Shown in pieces: positions 49,451-57,676 of a DNA stretch of 64,000 nucleotides. Every line of letters starts with the position of its first letter. Within the stretch, counting starts at the first letter, position 1. The DNA is from JACDAV01 sp964626755. GTDB lineage: Bacteria; Chloroflexota; Limnocylindria; Limnocylindrales; CSP1-4. Position numbers and translations under genes: made by a program. The stretch covers positions 1-64,000 of the forward strand of contig CAZVGO010000017.1 of NCBI GenBank assembly GCA_964626755.1, written 5' to 3'. The notes below the pieces were generated by a model. It did no database searches. It was not told where the DNA came from and saw only the letters and a program-made list of their open reading frames with translations.

Positions 49451-50805
49451 CGATCGGGCCCTCGATCGCCTGGCTCCTCGAACCGGACCTCGACGGCGTC
49501 GCGGTGCGCCAGCAGACCCTCCGCCTCGGCCAGCGTTCCGATCGTCGTCCGGATCCGACGGAGTCCTGCGCGAGTGATCCGCTGGACCTGGACGAACTTG
49601 CCATACGACTCGACCGACAGCGGGCTGCACGAGCGCGCGAGGCCGCCGGTCGGCAGGACATGGTTCGCGCCGGTCGCGTAGTCGCCGGCCGACTCCGGCG
49701 CCCACGGTCCCACGAAGATTGACCCGGCATTCCGGAGCCGCGCGACCGTCGGCTCGAGCGGATCGATGTCGACCGACAGATGCTCGGGCGCGTAGCTGTT
49801 GATGAACGCGATGGCGACGTCGAGGTCCGGTGCGACGGCGATCGCACCATGGTTCGTCAGCGCTCGCTCGAGGATCTCGCGCCGGGCGGCGCGGCCGAGC
49901 TGGCGGCCGACCTCCGCCTCGACGAGATCGCCGAAGGCGGCGTCGGTCGTGACGAGGATCGCCGGGGAGTCGGGGCCATGCTCGGCCTGGGTGATGAGGT
50001 CGGCCGCGATGCGCGCCGGATCGGCGTTCGCGTCCGCGAGGACCATCCCTTCCGACGGTCCCGCGGGCAGGTCGATCCCGACTTCACCGGCGAGCTCGAT
50101 CTTCGCGGCCGTGACCCACGCGTTGCCGGGCCCGACGATCCGGTCGACCGGCGCGAACCCGTCGGCCGGGAGCCCGAAACCGAGCGCCCCGATCGCCTGG
50201 GCGCCGCCCGCGACGACGAACGCATCGACACCGAGGAGACCGGCCGCGCCGAGCAGCACGGGATCGACACGGCCGTTGCGATCGGCCGGCGACGCGACGA
50301 CGACCTCGCCGACGCCGGCGACCAGGGCCGGAACCACGGTCATGACGAGCGACGAGGGATACGGCGCGGTGCCGCCGGGGACGTAGCAGCCCACGCGCGC
50401 GAGCGGCGACCAGCGCCGCTCGATCTCGATCCCGTCTCCGATCGTCGTGCGGGTCGTGACCGGGCGCTGGTTCTCGGCGAACCGCCGGACGTTGGCGATC
50501 GCCTGGTCGAGCGCGGCGCGGACGTCGTCGGGGAGCGTGTCCGCTGCCGCCTCGAGCTCCTCGCGCCCGAGGACGAGCCGGCGGTCGGCGAGACCGCCGC
50601 CGAAACGCGCGTTGGCGGCCCGGACCGCGGTCGCCGGGTCGCGCCGGACTTCGTCGAGGATCGTCCGGGCGGCGTCGCGAACCGCGCGATCGGGAACCGC
50701 GCCGCGCCGGAAGAGAGCCGTGATCGCCGCGGCCGTCTCCCGATCGGTTGCGGCGGCGACGAGGTCGAGCCGGCGGAGCCGGAGGGTCGGGACGGAGGCC
50801 GTCAC
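49447..50805 (-). CDS. hisD: histidinol dehydrogenase
   Basis: A 452-residue zinc enzyme. The NAD-binding and substrate regions GCYVPGGTAPYPSSLVMTVVPA, GGAQAIGALGFG, VGPGNAWVTAAK and the family signature IDLPAGPSEGMVLAD to TQAEHGPDSPAIL, with the ligand Gln and His, are all present, followed by NSYAPEHL. It catalyses the last two oxidations to histidine. GTG 50805 overlaps the hisG stop. A stretch around residues 20-80 is less conserved. Confidence 0.97.
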   Translation of the reverse strand: MTASVPTLRLRRLDLVAAATDRETAAAITALFRRGAVPDRAVRDAARTILDEVRRDPATAVRAANARFGGGLADRRLVLGREELEAAADTLPDDVRAALDQAIANVRRFAENQRPVTTRTTIGDGIEIERRWSPLARVGCYVPGGTAPYPSSLVMTVVPALVAGVGEVVVASPADRNGRVDPVLLGAAGLLGVDAFVVAGGAQAIGALGFGLPADGFAPVDRIVGPGNAWVTAAKIELAGEVGIDLPAGPSEGMVLADANADPARIAADLITQAEHGPDSPAILVTTDAAFGDLVEAEVGRQLGRAARREILERALTNHGAIAVAPDLDVAIAFINSYAPEHLSVDIDPLEPTVARLRNAGSIFVGPWAPESAGDYATGANHVLPTGGLARSCSPLSVESYGKFVQVQRITRAGLRRIRTTIGTLAEAEGLLAHRDAVEVRFEEPGDRGPDR

Positions 50806-51662
50806 GGGATGATCTTCTCGATCGGCAGGACGAGGATGCCGGACGCACCGGCCGCCTTGAGCCGCGGCAGGAGGCCCCAGACGTCGTCCGCGCCGACCAC
50901 CGAGTGGATCGCGATCATCCCCTCGTGGGCGAGCGGAATGACCGACGGCGACTCGAGCCCGGGGAGGAGCCGCTCGAGCTCCGCGAGGCGAGCCGCCGGG
51001 GCGTTCATCATCAGGTACTTCCGGGCCCGGGCGGCGATCACCGACGAGAGCATCGTGTCGATCGCGATCACCTCGGCGGACCGCTCGCGATGGGCCGTCG
51101 GGTTCGCCACGAGGACCGCCTCCGACGAGAGGACGTCGCCGATCGGGCGGAGCCCGTTCATCACGAGGGTCGAGCCCGTCGACACGAGGTCGACGATCGC
51201 CTCGGCAAGCCCGAGCCGCGGGGCGACCTCGACGGCGCCCGAGATCGGAATGACGTCGACCGCGATCCGGCGCTCCTCGAAGAACCGGCGAGCGGTGTTC
51301 GGGTGGGCCGTCGCGACCCGCAGCCCCGCGAGCTCTTCGACCGCCTGATAGGCCGTGTCGGTGGGGACGGCGGCCGCGAGCCGGCAGCGCCCGTAGCCCA
51401 GCTCGCGGAGGCGCGGCAGCTCGGCGCCGGTCTCGGTCAGGAGGTCGATGCCGGTGATCCCGAGGTCGGCGACCCCGTCGCCGACGAACTCGATGACGTC
51501 GTTCGTCCGGACGAAGAGGATGTCGAGGTCGAAATTCTGGACGCGGGCGACGAGCGAGCGGTCGTGCTCCTCGAACACGAGGCCCGCGTCGCGGAGGAGC
51601 TGGACGGACGGCTCGACGAGGCGGCCCTTGTTCGGGACTGCGAGCCGGAGGCGTTCCCTCAT
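50802..51662 (-). CDS. hisG: ATP phosphoribosyltransferase, long form
   Basis: A 286-residue protein: LRLAVPNKGRLVEPSVQLL at the start, the PRPP site in AIVDLVSTGSTLVMNGL, and a C-terminal ACT-like regulatory domain (about 215-286, ending SGILVLPIEKIIP). The long form is feedback-inhibited by histidine directly and needs no HisZ. It catalyses the committed step. ATG 51662 overlaps the yerC stop (ATGA), so the regulator and the first enzyme are co-translated. Confidence 0.97.
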   Translation of the reverse strand: MRERLRLAVPNKGRLVEPSVQLLRDAGLVFEEHDRSLVARVQNFDLDILFVRTNDVIEFVGDGVADLGITGIDLLTETGAELPRLRELGYGRCRLAAAVPTDTAYQAVEELAGLRVATAHPNTARRFFEERRIAVDVIPISGAVEVAPRLGLAEAIVDLVSTGSTLVMNGLRPIGDVLSSEAVLVANPTAHRERSAEVIAIDTMLSSVIAARARKYLMMNAPAARLAELERLLPGLESPSVIPLAHEGMIAIHSVVGADDVWGLLPRLKAAGASGILVLPIEKIIP

Positions 51663-51994
51663 CGCTCGGTCCGGACCGGGTAGGGCTTGTCCGCGGGCGC
51701 TTCCTTGGCCAGCCGATCGAGCATCTGCCGGTAGCCGCCCTCGCCGTGGTTGAGCCACGAGGCGATCCGGGTGATCGTCGCCGTGCTGGCACCGGTCGCC
51801 CGCGAGATCTCGGCGTAGTGGCGGCCATCCGCGAGCTGGCGGACGACGGCCCACCGCTGGGCCATGTCGCGGAGCTCGCCGAGCGTGCAGAGGTCGCGGA
51901 AGAACCGCCCCGCCTCCTCGCGGTCCTCCAGCCGGAGGATCGCGTCGAGGAGGGCGTCCGTGTCGTCGGTCCGCCAGGTCTCGTCGGCAGCCAT
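51659..51994 (-). CDS. TrpR-family regulator YerC/YecD (HisR-like)
   Basis: A 111-residue TrpR-like repressor. The helix-turn-helix region (GELRDMAQRWAVVRQLADG, then HYAEISRATGASTATITRIASW) matches the YerC/YecD group. It heads the his operon, and members of this group act as histidine-responsive regulators of his genes in Gram-positive bacteria. A TTAGC-GT-GCTAA palindrome lies 30 nt upstream of its start, shared with divergent hisA, so it probably represses both units when histidine is plentiful. The ligand is inferred. Confidence 0.85.
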   Translation of the reverse strand: MAADETWRTDDTDALLDAILRLEDREEAGRFFRDLCTLGELRDMAQRWAVVRQLADGRHYAEISRATGASTATITRIASWLNHGEGGYRQMLDRLAKEAPADKPYPVRTER

Positions 51995-52015
51995 CGCGTG
52001 CAGGCCTCAAGCGTG

Positions 52016-52042
52016 TTAGCGTATTAGCGTGCTAAAACGCTA
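52016..52042. promoter_or_regulatory. putative YerC/HisR operator between his operon and hisA
   Basis: A perfect 12-bp palindrome TTAGC-GT-GCTAA at 52024-52035 is flanked by further TTAGC and CGCTA half-sites (TTAGC at 52016-52020, CGCTA at 52038-52042). The GTG start of hisA at 52029 lies inside the palindrome, so repressor binding would block hisA directly. The sites lie 22-48 nt upstream of the yerC start. Confidence 0.65.
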
Positions 52043-52796
52043 CCACGGTACGAGGGAGCGCGCAAGCGCCTTCGAGCTCCTGCCCGCCATTGACCTCCGC
52101 GGTGGCCGCGTGGTCCGGCTCGTGGAGGGTGATTTCGCCCGGGAGGCGGCCTATTCGGACGACCCGGTGGGGGTCGCCCGGGCCCTCACCGACGGGGGAG
52201 CGAGGTGGATCCACGTCGTCGACCTCGACGGGGCGAGGGCAGGGGAGCCGGTCCAGGCGGCCATGATCCGGGCGATCGTCGAGGCGGTGGACGGCCGCGC
52301 CCGGTGCCAGGTCGCCGGTGGGCTTCGCTCGGAGGGCGCCGTCGCCGCCGCCATCGCTACCGGGGCAGGCCGGGTGGTCGTCGGCACGGCCGCGATCCGG
52401 GACCCCGCCTTCGCCGGCCGCCTTGTCGCCCGGCACGGCCCCGACCGGATCGTCGCGGCCCTCGACATCCGGGACGGGCTCGCGCTCGGCGAGGGCTGGC
52501 GGGCCGGCGCTCCCGGCGTGGGTCCAGGGGACGCAGTGGCGGCGCTCGCGGACAACGGAGTCGCGACGTTCGCGGTCACGGCGATCGACCGCGACGGCCG
52601 ACTCGAGGGTCCAGACCTCGAGCTGCTGACGTCGTTGATCGCCCTCGGCCGCGGCCGGATCATCGCCTCGGGCGGGATCGGCTCACTCGACGATCTGCGT
52701 CGCGTCCGGGACCTCGGCTGTGCCGGAGCGATCGTCGGGAAGGCACTCTACGAGGGCCGCCTCGACCTCGCGGAGGCGATCGCGGCCATGGCCTGA
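52029..52796 (+). CDS. hisA: phosphoribosylformimino-5-aminoimidazole carboxamide ribotide isomerase
   Basis: A 255-residue TIM barrel: FELLPAIDLRGGRVVRLVEGDF with catalytic Asp, HVVDLDGARAG, the QVAGGLRSEGAV phosphate motif, AVTAIDRDGRLEG with the second Asp, and IASGGIGSLDDL. GTG 52029 is the only canonical start before the conserved strand; it adds about 15 residues and lies within the operator. hisA is split from the rest of the his genes onto the divergent side. It converges with the EF-G-like gene. Confidence 0.95.
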   Translation: MLKRYHGTRERASAFELLPAIDLRGGRVVRLVEGDFAREAAYSDDPVGVARALTDGGARWIHVVDLDGARAGEPVQAAMIRAIVEAVDGRARCQVAGGLRSEGAVAAAIATGAGRVVVGTAAIRDPAFAGRLVARHGPDRIVAALDIRDGLALGEGWRAGAPGVGPGDAVAALADNGVATFAVTAIDRDGRLEGPDLELLTSLIALGRGRIIASGGIGSLDDLRRVRDLGCAGAIVGKALYEGRLDLAEAIAAMA

Positions 52797-52821
52797 GTTT
52801 CGCGGGTCCCGCCTGCGTGGC

Positions 52822-54906
52822 TCAGGGGCCGCCCGCCTCCGCCCCCTTGCGGTGGACCTCGATCACCTTCTCGGCGATGTGGGACGGGACTTCCTCGTAG
52901 TGATCGAGCGATGCGCTGAACGTGCCACGGCCGCCGGTCAGTGAGCGAAGCTCGGTCGCGTAGCTGAAGAGCTCGGCCTGCGGCACGGTGGCAGTGATCA
53001 CCTGCATCCCGTTGGCCGTGTCCATCCCGAGGACCCGACCGCGCCGCCCATTGAGGTCGCGGTTGACCTCGCCCATGTACGCCTCGGGGACGTGGATCTC
53101 GACGGCCATGATCGGCTCGAGGAGGGCCGGCCTCGCCTGCTGGACGCCTTCCTTCAAAGCCATCGAGGCCGCGATCTTGAACGACAGCTCGTTCGAGTCG
53201 ACGTTGTGGAACGAGCCGTCATAGAGGGTCGCCCTGAAGTCGCTCAGCGGGTAGCCGGCTACGACGCCCTCGGCCGCCGTCTCGCGGATCCCCTTCTCGA
53301 CACCCGGGAAGAACTGCTTCGGGACGGACCCGCCGACGATCCGCTCGGCGAACTCGACGCCCCCGCCCGGGTTCGGTTCGAGCTCGATCCACACGTCGCC
53401 GAACATCCCGTGCCCGCCGGTCTGCTTCTTGTACCGGCCGTGGACCTGGGCCTTGCCGCGGATCGTCTCGCGGTACGGCACGCGGGGTGTGTGGGTCACG
53501 ATCGACGCCCCGAACTTGCGCTTGAGCCGTTCGATGATGACGCTGGTGTGGGCGTCGCCCATCGTCCGCAGGACCTGCTCACCGGCCTCGCTTCGCTCGA
53601 CCCGCGCGGTCGGCTCCTCCTCGAGCATCCGCTGGAGGGCCGTTCCCATCTTGTCGAGGTCGGACTTCGTCTGGGGCTCGATCGCGAGCATCAGCGCCGG
53701 AGCCGGAAACTCGATCGGCGGCAGCACGAGCGGCCTCTCCTTCGCGGCGAGCGTGTCGCCGGTCTCGGTCACGCCGAGCTTCGCGACGGCCCCGATCTCA
53801 CCGGCCTCCAGCTCGCCGATCGCCTCCTGCTCCTTGCCGTGGAGGAGGAGAAGCTGGCCGATCCGCTCGTCCTCGTTGCGGGTCGTGTTCCAGGTGTGGG
53901 CCTGGCCATGGAGCGTGCCGGACAGGACGCGCAGGTAGGTGAGCCGGCCGACGTACGGGTCCGCCGCGGTCTTGAACACGCGGACGAGGAGCGGCCCGTC
54001 CGGGTCCGGTGGAACGCTCACCTCGGCGCCGCTCTTCGCGTCGCGCGCCGTCACCGGCTTCTCGTCGGCGGGGGAGGGGAGGTAGCGAACGATCGCGTCG
54101 AGAAGCGCCGACAGGCCGATCCCCTTCGCGGCACTCCCGACGAGGACCGGCGCGAGGACCGATTCCTTGACGCCCTTGCGGAGGCATGCCTCGAGCTCCG
54201 GGTCGGAGATCTCCTCGCCCTCGAGGTACTTCGTGAGGACGTCGTCGTCCGCCTCGGCGGCGGCCTCGAGCAACTGGTCGCGTCGCCGGGCGACCTCGTC
54301 GGTCAGCTCGTCGGGGATCGGGACCTCGACCTCCTTCGATCCATCGAACTGGTACGCCTTGCGATGGACGAGGTCGACGTAGCCGGTGAAGCTCTCGCCC
54401 TTGCCGATCGCGATCTGGAGCGGGGCGATCTTGTTGCCGAAGGTCGAGCGGAGAGCATCGAGCGCGTTCGCCGGGTCGGCGTTCTCCCGGTCCGACTTGT
54501 TGATGAAGAAGCACGCCGCGGTGTTCGTCGCCCGACCGAGGGCGACGGCCTGCTCGAGCCCCGCCTCGATTCCGCCCGAGGCGTCGACCGCGATGATCGC
54601 GCCGTCCGCGGCGTGGAAGCCCTCGATGACCTCGGCCACGAAGTCCGGGTAGCCGGGCGTGTCGACGATGGTGATCCGCGTCCCGTCGCGCTCGAACGTC
54701 GCGACCGCGAGGCTCAGCGACGCGCGGCGTCTCTGCTCCTCCGGCTCGTGGTCGAGATGGGCGGTGCCATCCTCCACCCGGCCGAGGCGGGGCACGGCGC
54801 CTGCCCGAAAGAGGAGCTGCTCGGCGAGCGTCGTCTTGCCGGCGCCGGCGTGCCCGGCGAGGACGACGCTTCGGAGGTGCGGCAGGTCAACGCTCTTCAT
54901 CGTCAT
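52822..54906 (-). CDS. elongation factor G-like GTPase (EF-G2 type)
   Basis: A 694-residue five-domain translational GTPase: P-loop GHAGAGKTT near residue 19, DTPGYPDF, and NKSD instead of the usual NKxD of EF-G, then domains II-V ending HYEEVPSHIAEKVIEVHRKG. Its divergence and its distance from str-operon genes suggest a paralogue rather than the main EF-G; such EF-G-like proteins have unclear roles in recycling or stress. ATG 54906 has an AGAGGA site 11 nt upstream; ATG 54900 is the alternative. Confidence 0.85.
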   Translation of the reverse strand: MTMKSVDLPHLRSVVLAGHAGAGKTTLAEQLLFRAGAVPRLGRVEDGTAHLDHEPEEQRRRASLSLAVATFERDGTRITIVDTPGYPDFVAEVIEGFHAADGAIIAVDASGGIEAGLEQAVALGRATNTAACFFINKSDRENADPANALDALRSTFGNKIAPLQIAIGKGESFTGYVDLVHRKAYQFDGSKEVEVPIPDELTDEVARRRDQLLEAAAEADDDVLTKYLEGEEISDPELEACLRKGVKESVLAPVLVGSAAKGIGLSALLDAIVRYLPSPADEKPVTARDAKSGAEVSVPPDPDGPLLVRVFKTAADPYVGRLTYLRVLSGTLHGQAHTWNTTRNEDERIGQLLLLHGKEQEAIGELEAGEIGAVAKLGVTETGDTLAAKERPLVLPPIEFPAPALMLAIEPQTKSDLDKMGTALQRMLEEEPTARVERSEAGEQVLRTMGDAHTSVIIERLKRKFGASIVTHTPRVPYRETIRGKAQVHGRYKKQTGGHGMFGDVWIELEPNPGGGVEFAERIVGGSVPKQFFPGVEKGIRETAAEGVVAGYPLSDFRATLYDGSFHNVDSNELSFKIAASMALKEGVQQARPALLEPIMAVEIHVPEAYMGEVNRDLNGRRGRVLGMDTANGMQVITATVPQAELFSYATELRSLTGGRGTFSASLDHYEEVPSHIAEKVIEVHRKGAEAGGP

Positions 54907-54939
54907 TCGACTCGGCGTCCTCTCGTGCTCGGGCTGCCG

Positions 54940-54945
54940 ATGATA
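54940..54945 (-). promoter_or_regulatory. -10 element of the EF-G-like gene
   Basis: TATCAT on the minus strand, giving a leader of about 25-30 nt with a ribosome site. Confidence 0.4.
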
Positions 54946-55001
54946 GTCGGAAAATCGGTGGCCGGCCCGATGGGGCGCGTTCTCGGCCGGGCTCGGCTCG
55001 G

Positions 55002-55007
55002 TATACT
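55002..55007 (+). promoter_or_regulatory. -10 element of yebC-ruvCA (leaderless)
   Basis: TATACT ends 7 nt before ATG 55015, with no Shine-Dalgarno between. Confidence 0.6.
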
Positions 55008-55014
55008 CGGCCCG

Positions 55015-55767
55015 ATGTCCGGACATTCGAAATGGTCCACGATCAAGCGCCAGAAGGGCGCCAACGACGCCAAGCGCGGGGCGTTGTTCACGAAGGTCGC
55101 CAGGGAGATCAGCGTGGCCGCCCGGCAGGGTGGCGGTGACCCGGACGCGAACTACCGTCTTCGACTCGCGATCGACAAGGCCCGCTCGGTAAACATGCCG
55201 GCTGACAACATCAAGCGGACCATCGAGAAGGCGACCGGCGGCGGCGACGTGGTCCAGTACGAGGACATCGTCTACGAGGGCTACGGCCCCGGCGGAGTGG
55301 CGCTGCTCGTCGAGGCCCAGACGGACAACCGGAACCGCACCGCTGCGGAGGTCCGCTCGATCTTCACGAAGGCCGGTGGCCAGCTCGCGGGGTCGGGCGC
55401 CGTCGCCTGGCAGTTCGAGCCGCGCGGCCTGATCGCGGTATCGCGCAACGGGGGCGACGCGGACGAGGTCGCCCTGGCGGCGATCGACGCGGGCGCGGCC
55501 GACGTCGACACCGAGGACGCCGAGACGATCGAGATCTACACCGAGCCCGGCCAGCTCGAGACCGTCCGCAAGGCGCTCGAGAAGGCGGGGATCCGAGTCG
55601 AGACGGCCGAGGCGACGATGATCGCGAAGCAGACCGTCGGGCTCGACTCCGCACGGGCCCGCCAGGCGCTCCGCCTCGTCGAGCTGCTCGAGGAGCTCGA
55701 CGACGTCCAGCGGGTGACCGCCAACTTCGACATCCCCGAGGATGTCTTCGCCGAGGTTGCCGGGTGA
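55015..55767 (+). CDS. yebC: YebC/PmpR family protein
   Basis: A 250-residue protein starting SGHSKWSTIKRQKGANDAKRG, the hallmark of the family, with NRLRLAIDKARSVNMP-like and YEGYGPGGVALLVEA blocks and a C-terminal LDDVQRVTANFDIP. Long regarded as a transcription factor, the family has been linked to relief of ribosome stalling at proline-rich stretches. It heads a yebC-ruvC-ruvA cluster, a widely conserved arrangement, and is coupled to ruvC by GTGA. Confidence 0.95.
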   Translation: MSGHSKWSTIKRQKGANDAKRGALFTKVAREISVAARQGGGDPDANYRLRLAIDKARSVNMPADNIKRTIEKATGGGDVVQYEDIVYEGYGPGGVALLVEAQTDNRNRTAAEVRSIFTKAGGQLAGSGAVAWQFEPRGLIAVSRNGGDADEVALAAIDAGAADVDTEDAETIEIYTEPGQLETVRKALEKAGIRVETAEATMIAKQTVGLDSARARQALRLVELLEELDDVQRVTANFDIPEDVFAEVAG

Positions 55768-56366
55768 TCATCCTCGGGATCGACCCGGGGACCGCCGCGC
55801 TGGGCTACGGGATCATCGAACGGACCGGTGGACGGCTGCGCGCCATCGACCACGGCTGCCTCGAGACCTCGCCGGACCTGCCGCTGCCCGAGCGGCTCGT
55901 CGCGATCCACCGCCTCGTCTCCGACCTCATCGAGCTCCACTCCCCGGACCTCGTCGGTGTCGAGCGGCTGTTCTTCAGCCGGAACGCCCAGACCGCGTTC
56001 GCCGTGGGCCAGGCGCGCGGCGTCGTGCTGCTCGCCGCCGGCCAGCACGGCGTCACGGTTCGTGAGGCGACGCCGAACGAGGTGAAGAGCGCGGTCGCGG
56101 GCTACGGCGCGGCGGACAAGGAGCAGGTCAAGCGGATGGTGGGGATCGTCCTCGGGCTGCCGCTGCCGCCCGAGCCCGACGACGCGGCCGACGCGCTCGC
56201 CGTGGCGATCTGCGTGGCGAACCGGGAACGGGAGGGGGACCGCCTGACCGCCGGCGTCATGGATCGCGCGGCGGTCGCGCCGATCACGCGGGGCGAGTCC
56301 GCGTTCGATCGCGCCGTCCGCGAGGCGCTCGCCCGCGAGCGGGCGGTCGGCGCCCGGCGCGGCTAG
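55764..56366 (+). CDS. ruvC: Holliday junction resolvase RuvC
   Basis: A 200-residue RNase H-fold nuclease. The catalytic acids sit in ILGIDPGTAALGYG (Asp), GVERLFFSRN (Glu) and PDDAADALAVAI (Asp pair); the KSAVAGYGAADKEQV loop is typical. It cleaves Holliday junctions processed by RuvAB. A ~30-residue C-terminal tail exceeds the E. coli length. GTG 55764 overlaps the yebC stop; ruvA follows 14 nt later. Confidence 0.97.
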   Translation: MIILGIDPGTAALGYGIIERTGGRLRAIDHGCLETSPDLPLPERLVAIHRLVSDLIELHSPDLVGVERLFFSRNAQTAFAVGQARGVVLLAAGQHGVTVREATPNEVKSAVAGYGAADKEQVKRMVGIVLGLPLPPEPDDAADALAVAICVANREREGDRLTAGVMDRAAVAPITRGESAFDRAVREALARERAVGARRG

Positions 56367-56380
56367 CCGGGTCGGATCGG

Positions 56381-56983
56381 GTGCTCGCATCGGTCGAGGG
56401 CGCCGTGGGGTTCGTGTCCGCCGATTCGCTCGTCATCGAGGTGGGCGGGCTCGGGTATCGCGTGTTCGCGGCCCCGTCCGTGATCGCCGCTGCGGTACCG
56501 GGATCGCGGCTCAAGCTCCACACGTACCACCTCGTCCGCGAGGACCAGCAGGCGCTGTACGGGTTCCGGACCGCCGAGGAGCTCGGGTTCTTCAACCTCC
56601 TCCTGACCGTGACCGGCGTGGGCCCGAAGGTCGCGCTCGCGATCGTCGGCTCGCGCCCGACGCCGGACCTCCAACTCGCGATCATGCAGCAGGACCAGGC
56701 GGTCCTCGTGTCGATCCCGGGAATCGGCAAGAAGCTCGCCGAGCGGGTGATCTTCGAGCTCAAGGAGAAGGTCGCCGCCGCCGGCGTAGCGGCGGGCGTC
56801 ACGGCCGGAGCGGGAGCGGCCGCCGACGGCTCGGAGGGCGAGATCGTCGCCGCGCTCCAGGCCCTCGGCTACTCGATCGGGGAGGCGCGCGAGGCGTCCC
56901 GCGCGGCGCTGGCGGACGTGGGCGTCTCGTCGACGCTCGAGGAGCGGGTCAAGGCGGCGCTCCGGAGCCTGCTGCGGAAGTAG
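56381..56983 (+). CDS. ruvA: Holliday junction DNA helicase subunit RuvA
   Basis: A 200-residue protein with the OB-fold N-domain (ASVEGAVGFVSADSLVIEVGGLGYRV), the helix-hairpin-helix domain (LTVTGVGPKVALAIVG, then VSIPGIGKKLAERVI) and a C-terminal RuvB-binding helix bundle (VAALQALGYSIGEA). It forms the tetrameric junction clamp. It starts at GTG 56381. ruvB is separated from it by the convergent/divergent Rrf2 gene, a less common split. Confidence 0.97.
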   Translation: MLASVEGAVGFVSADSLVIEVGGLGYRVFAAPSVIAAAVPGSRLKLHTYHLVREDQQALYGFRTAEELGFFNLLLTVTGVGPKVALAIVGSRPTPDLQLAIMQQDQAVLVSIPGIGKKLAERVIFELKEKVAAAGVAAGVTAGAGAAADGSEGEIVAALQALGYSIGEAREASRAALADVGVSSTLEERVKAALRSLLRK

Positions 56984-57028
56984 CCCACGACGACCGACGG
57001 CGACACGGCGGTTCCGGCGTGTCCCGCG

Positions 57029-57505
57029 CTAGGGGCGTCTCCCCGCCAGGGCGTCCGCGTGGGTGCCCGCCGGATCGATCGAGGCGCGGCCCTGGCGGGC
57101 GGCGAGCTCTGCGAGCGTCTCCTCGTCGAGGATCTCGAGGATGTTGTCGCGAACGTCGAGCATGACGTCGCGCAGCGAGCAGGTGGCCTCGTCCGGGCAG
57201 GAACACTTGCCGTAGTAGCGCAGGCTCACGCAGGGCAGGGGCGCAAGGGCCCCGTCGAGCAGCCGGATGACCCGCCCGATCGAGACCGTCGCGGGATCGA
57301 CGGCCATCGCATATCCACCGTGCGCGCCGAGGGTGGTTCGGAGGATCCCGGCCCGCTTGAGGCGGGCCATGATCTGCTCGAGGAACTTGGGCGGCAGGTT
57401 GTTCCGCCGGGCGAGGCCGGCGAGCGGGATCGGGCCGTGACCGTCGTGCCGGATGAGGTCGACGAGGGCGCGCAGGCCGTACTCGGAGCGTCGCGAGAGC
57501 CGCAT
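57029..57505 (-). CDS. Rrf2 family transcriptional regulator, likely Fe-S binding
   Basis: A 158-residue protein. The winged-helix domain MRLSRRSEYGLRALVDLI, with GLARRNNLPPKFLEQIMARLKRAGIL and the wing GAHGGY, is typical of Rrf2. Cys residues near 92, 101, 103 and 109 (PCVSLRYYGKCSCPDEATC) fit a [2Fe-2S] site of the IscR/NsrR/RsrR group. It may sense Fe-S status or NO/redox stress. A CACAAT hexamer ends 6 nt before ATG 57505, and a GGCAGG/CCTGCC inverted repeat next to it may be its own operator. It lies between ruvA and ruvB. Confidence 0.85.
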   Translation of the reverse strand: MRLSRRSEYGLRALVDLIRHDGHGPIPLAGLARRNNLPPKFLEQIMARLKRAGILRTTLGAHGGYAMAVDPATVSIGRVIRLLDGALAPLPCVSLRYYGKCSCPDEATCSLRDVMLDVRDNILEILDEETLAELAARQGRASIDPAGTHADALAGRRP

Positions 57506-57511
57506 GGCGCC

Positions 57512-57536
57512 ATTGTGGCAGGAACTCCTACCTGCC
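57512..57536 (-). promoter_or_regulatory. Rrf2 gene -10 and candidate operator
   Basis: The minus-strand hexamer CACAAT (57512-57517) abuts the inverted repeat GGCAGG (57517-57522) / CCTGCC (57531-57536), 8 bases apart. A repressor bound there would cover the promoter. The identity of the binder is assumed. Confidence 0.3.
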
Positions 57537-57569
57537 GAGGGGGACTTGGCACGCCGGGCCGGCTCGCGG

Positions 57570-57631
57570 CACGAGACGATTGGCCGAGGAGGATGGCGCC
57601 GGCGGGCGAGTGTGCCGTCCCACGAGACGAT
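57570..57631. repeat. direct repeat CACGAGACGAT in the Rrf2-ruvB divergent region
   Basis: The 11-mer CACGAGACGAT occurs at 57570-57580 and again at 57621-57631, 51 bp apart, upstream of the ruvB -10 hexamer. It may be a regulator site pair for ruvB; no known motif was recognised. Confidence 0.4.
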
Positions 57632-57663
57632 AGAACATCCGTACGAAACGGCCCGCCGCGTGG

Positions 57664-57669
57664 TAAGGT
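57664..57669 (+). promoter_or_regulatory. -10 element of ruvB-tgt (leaderless)
   Basis: TAAGGT ends 7 nt before ATG 57677. There is no ribosome site in the gap. Confidence 0.55.
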
Positions 57670-57676
57670 TCGGACG

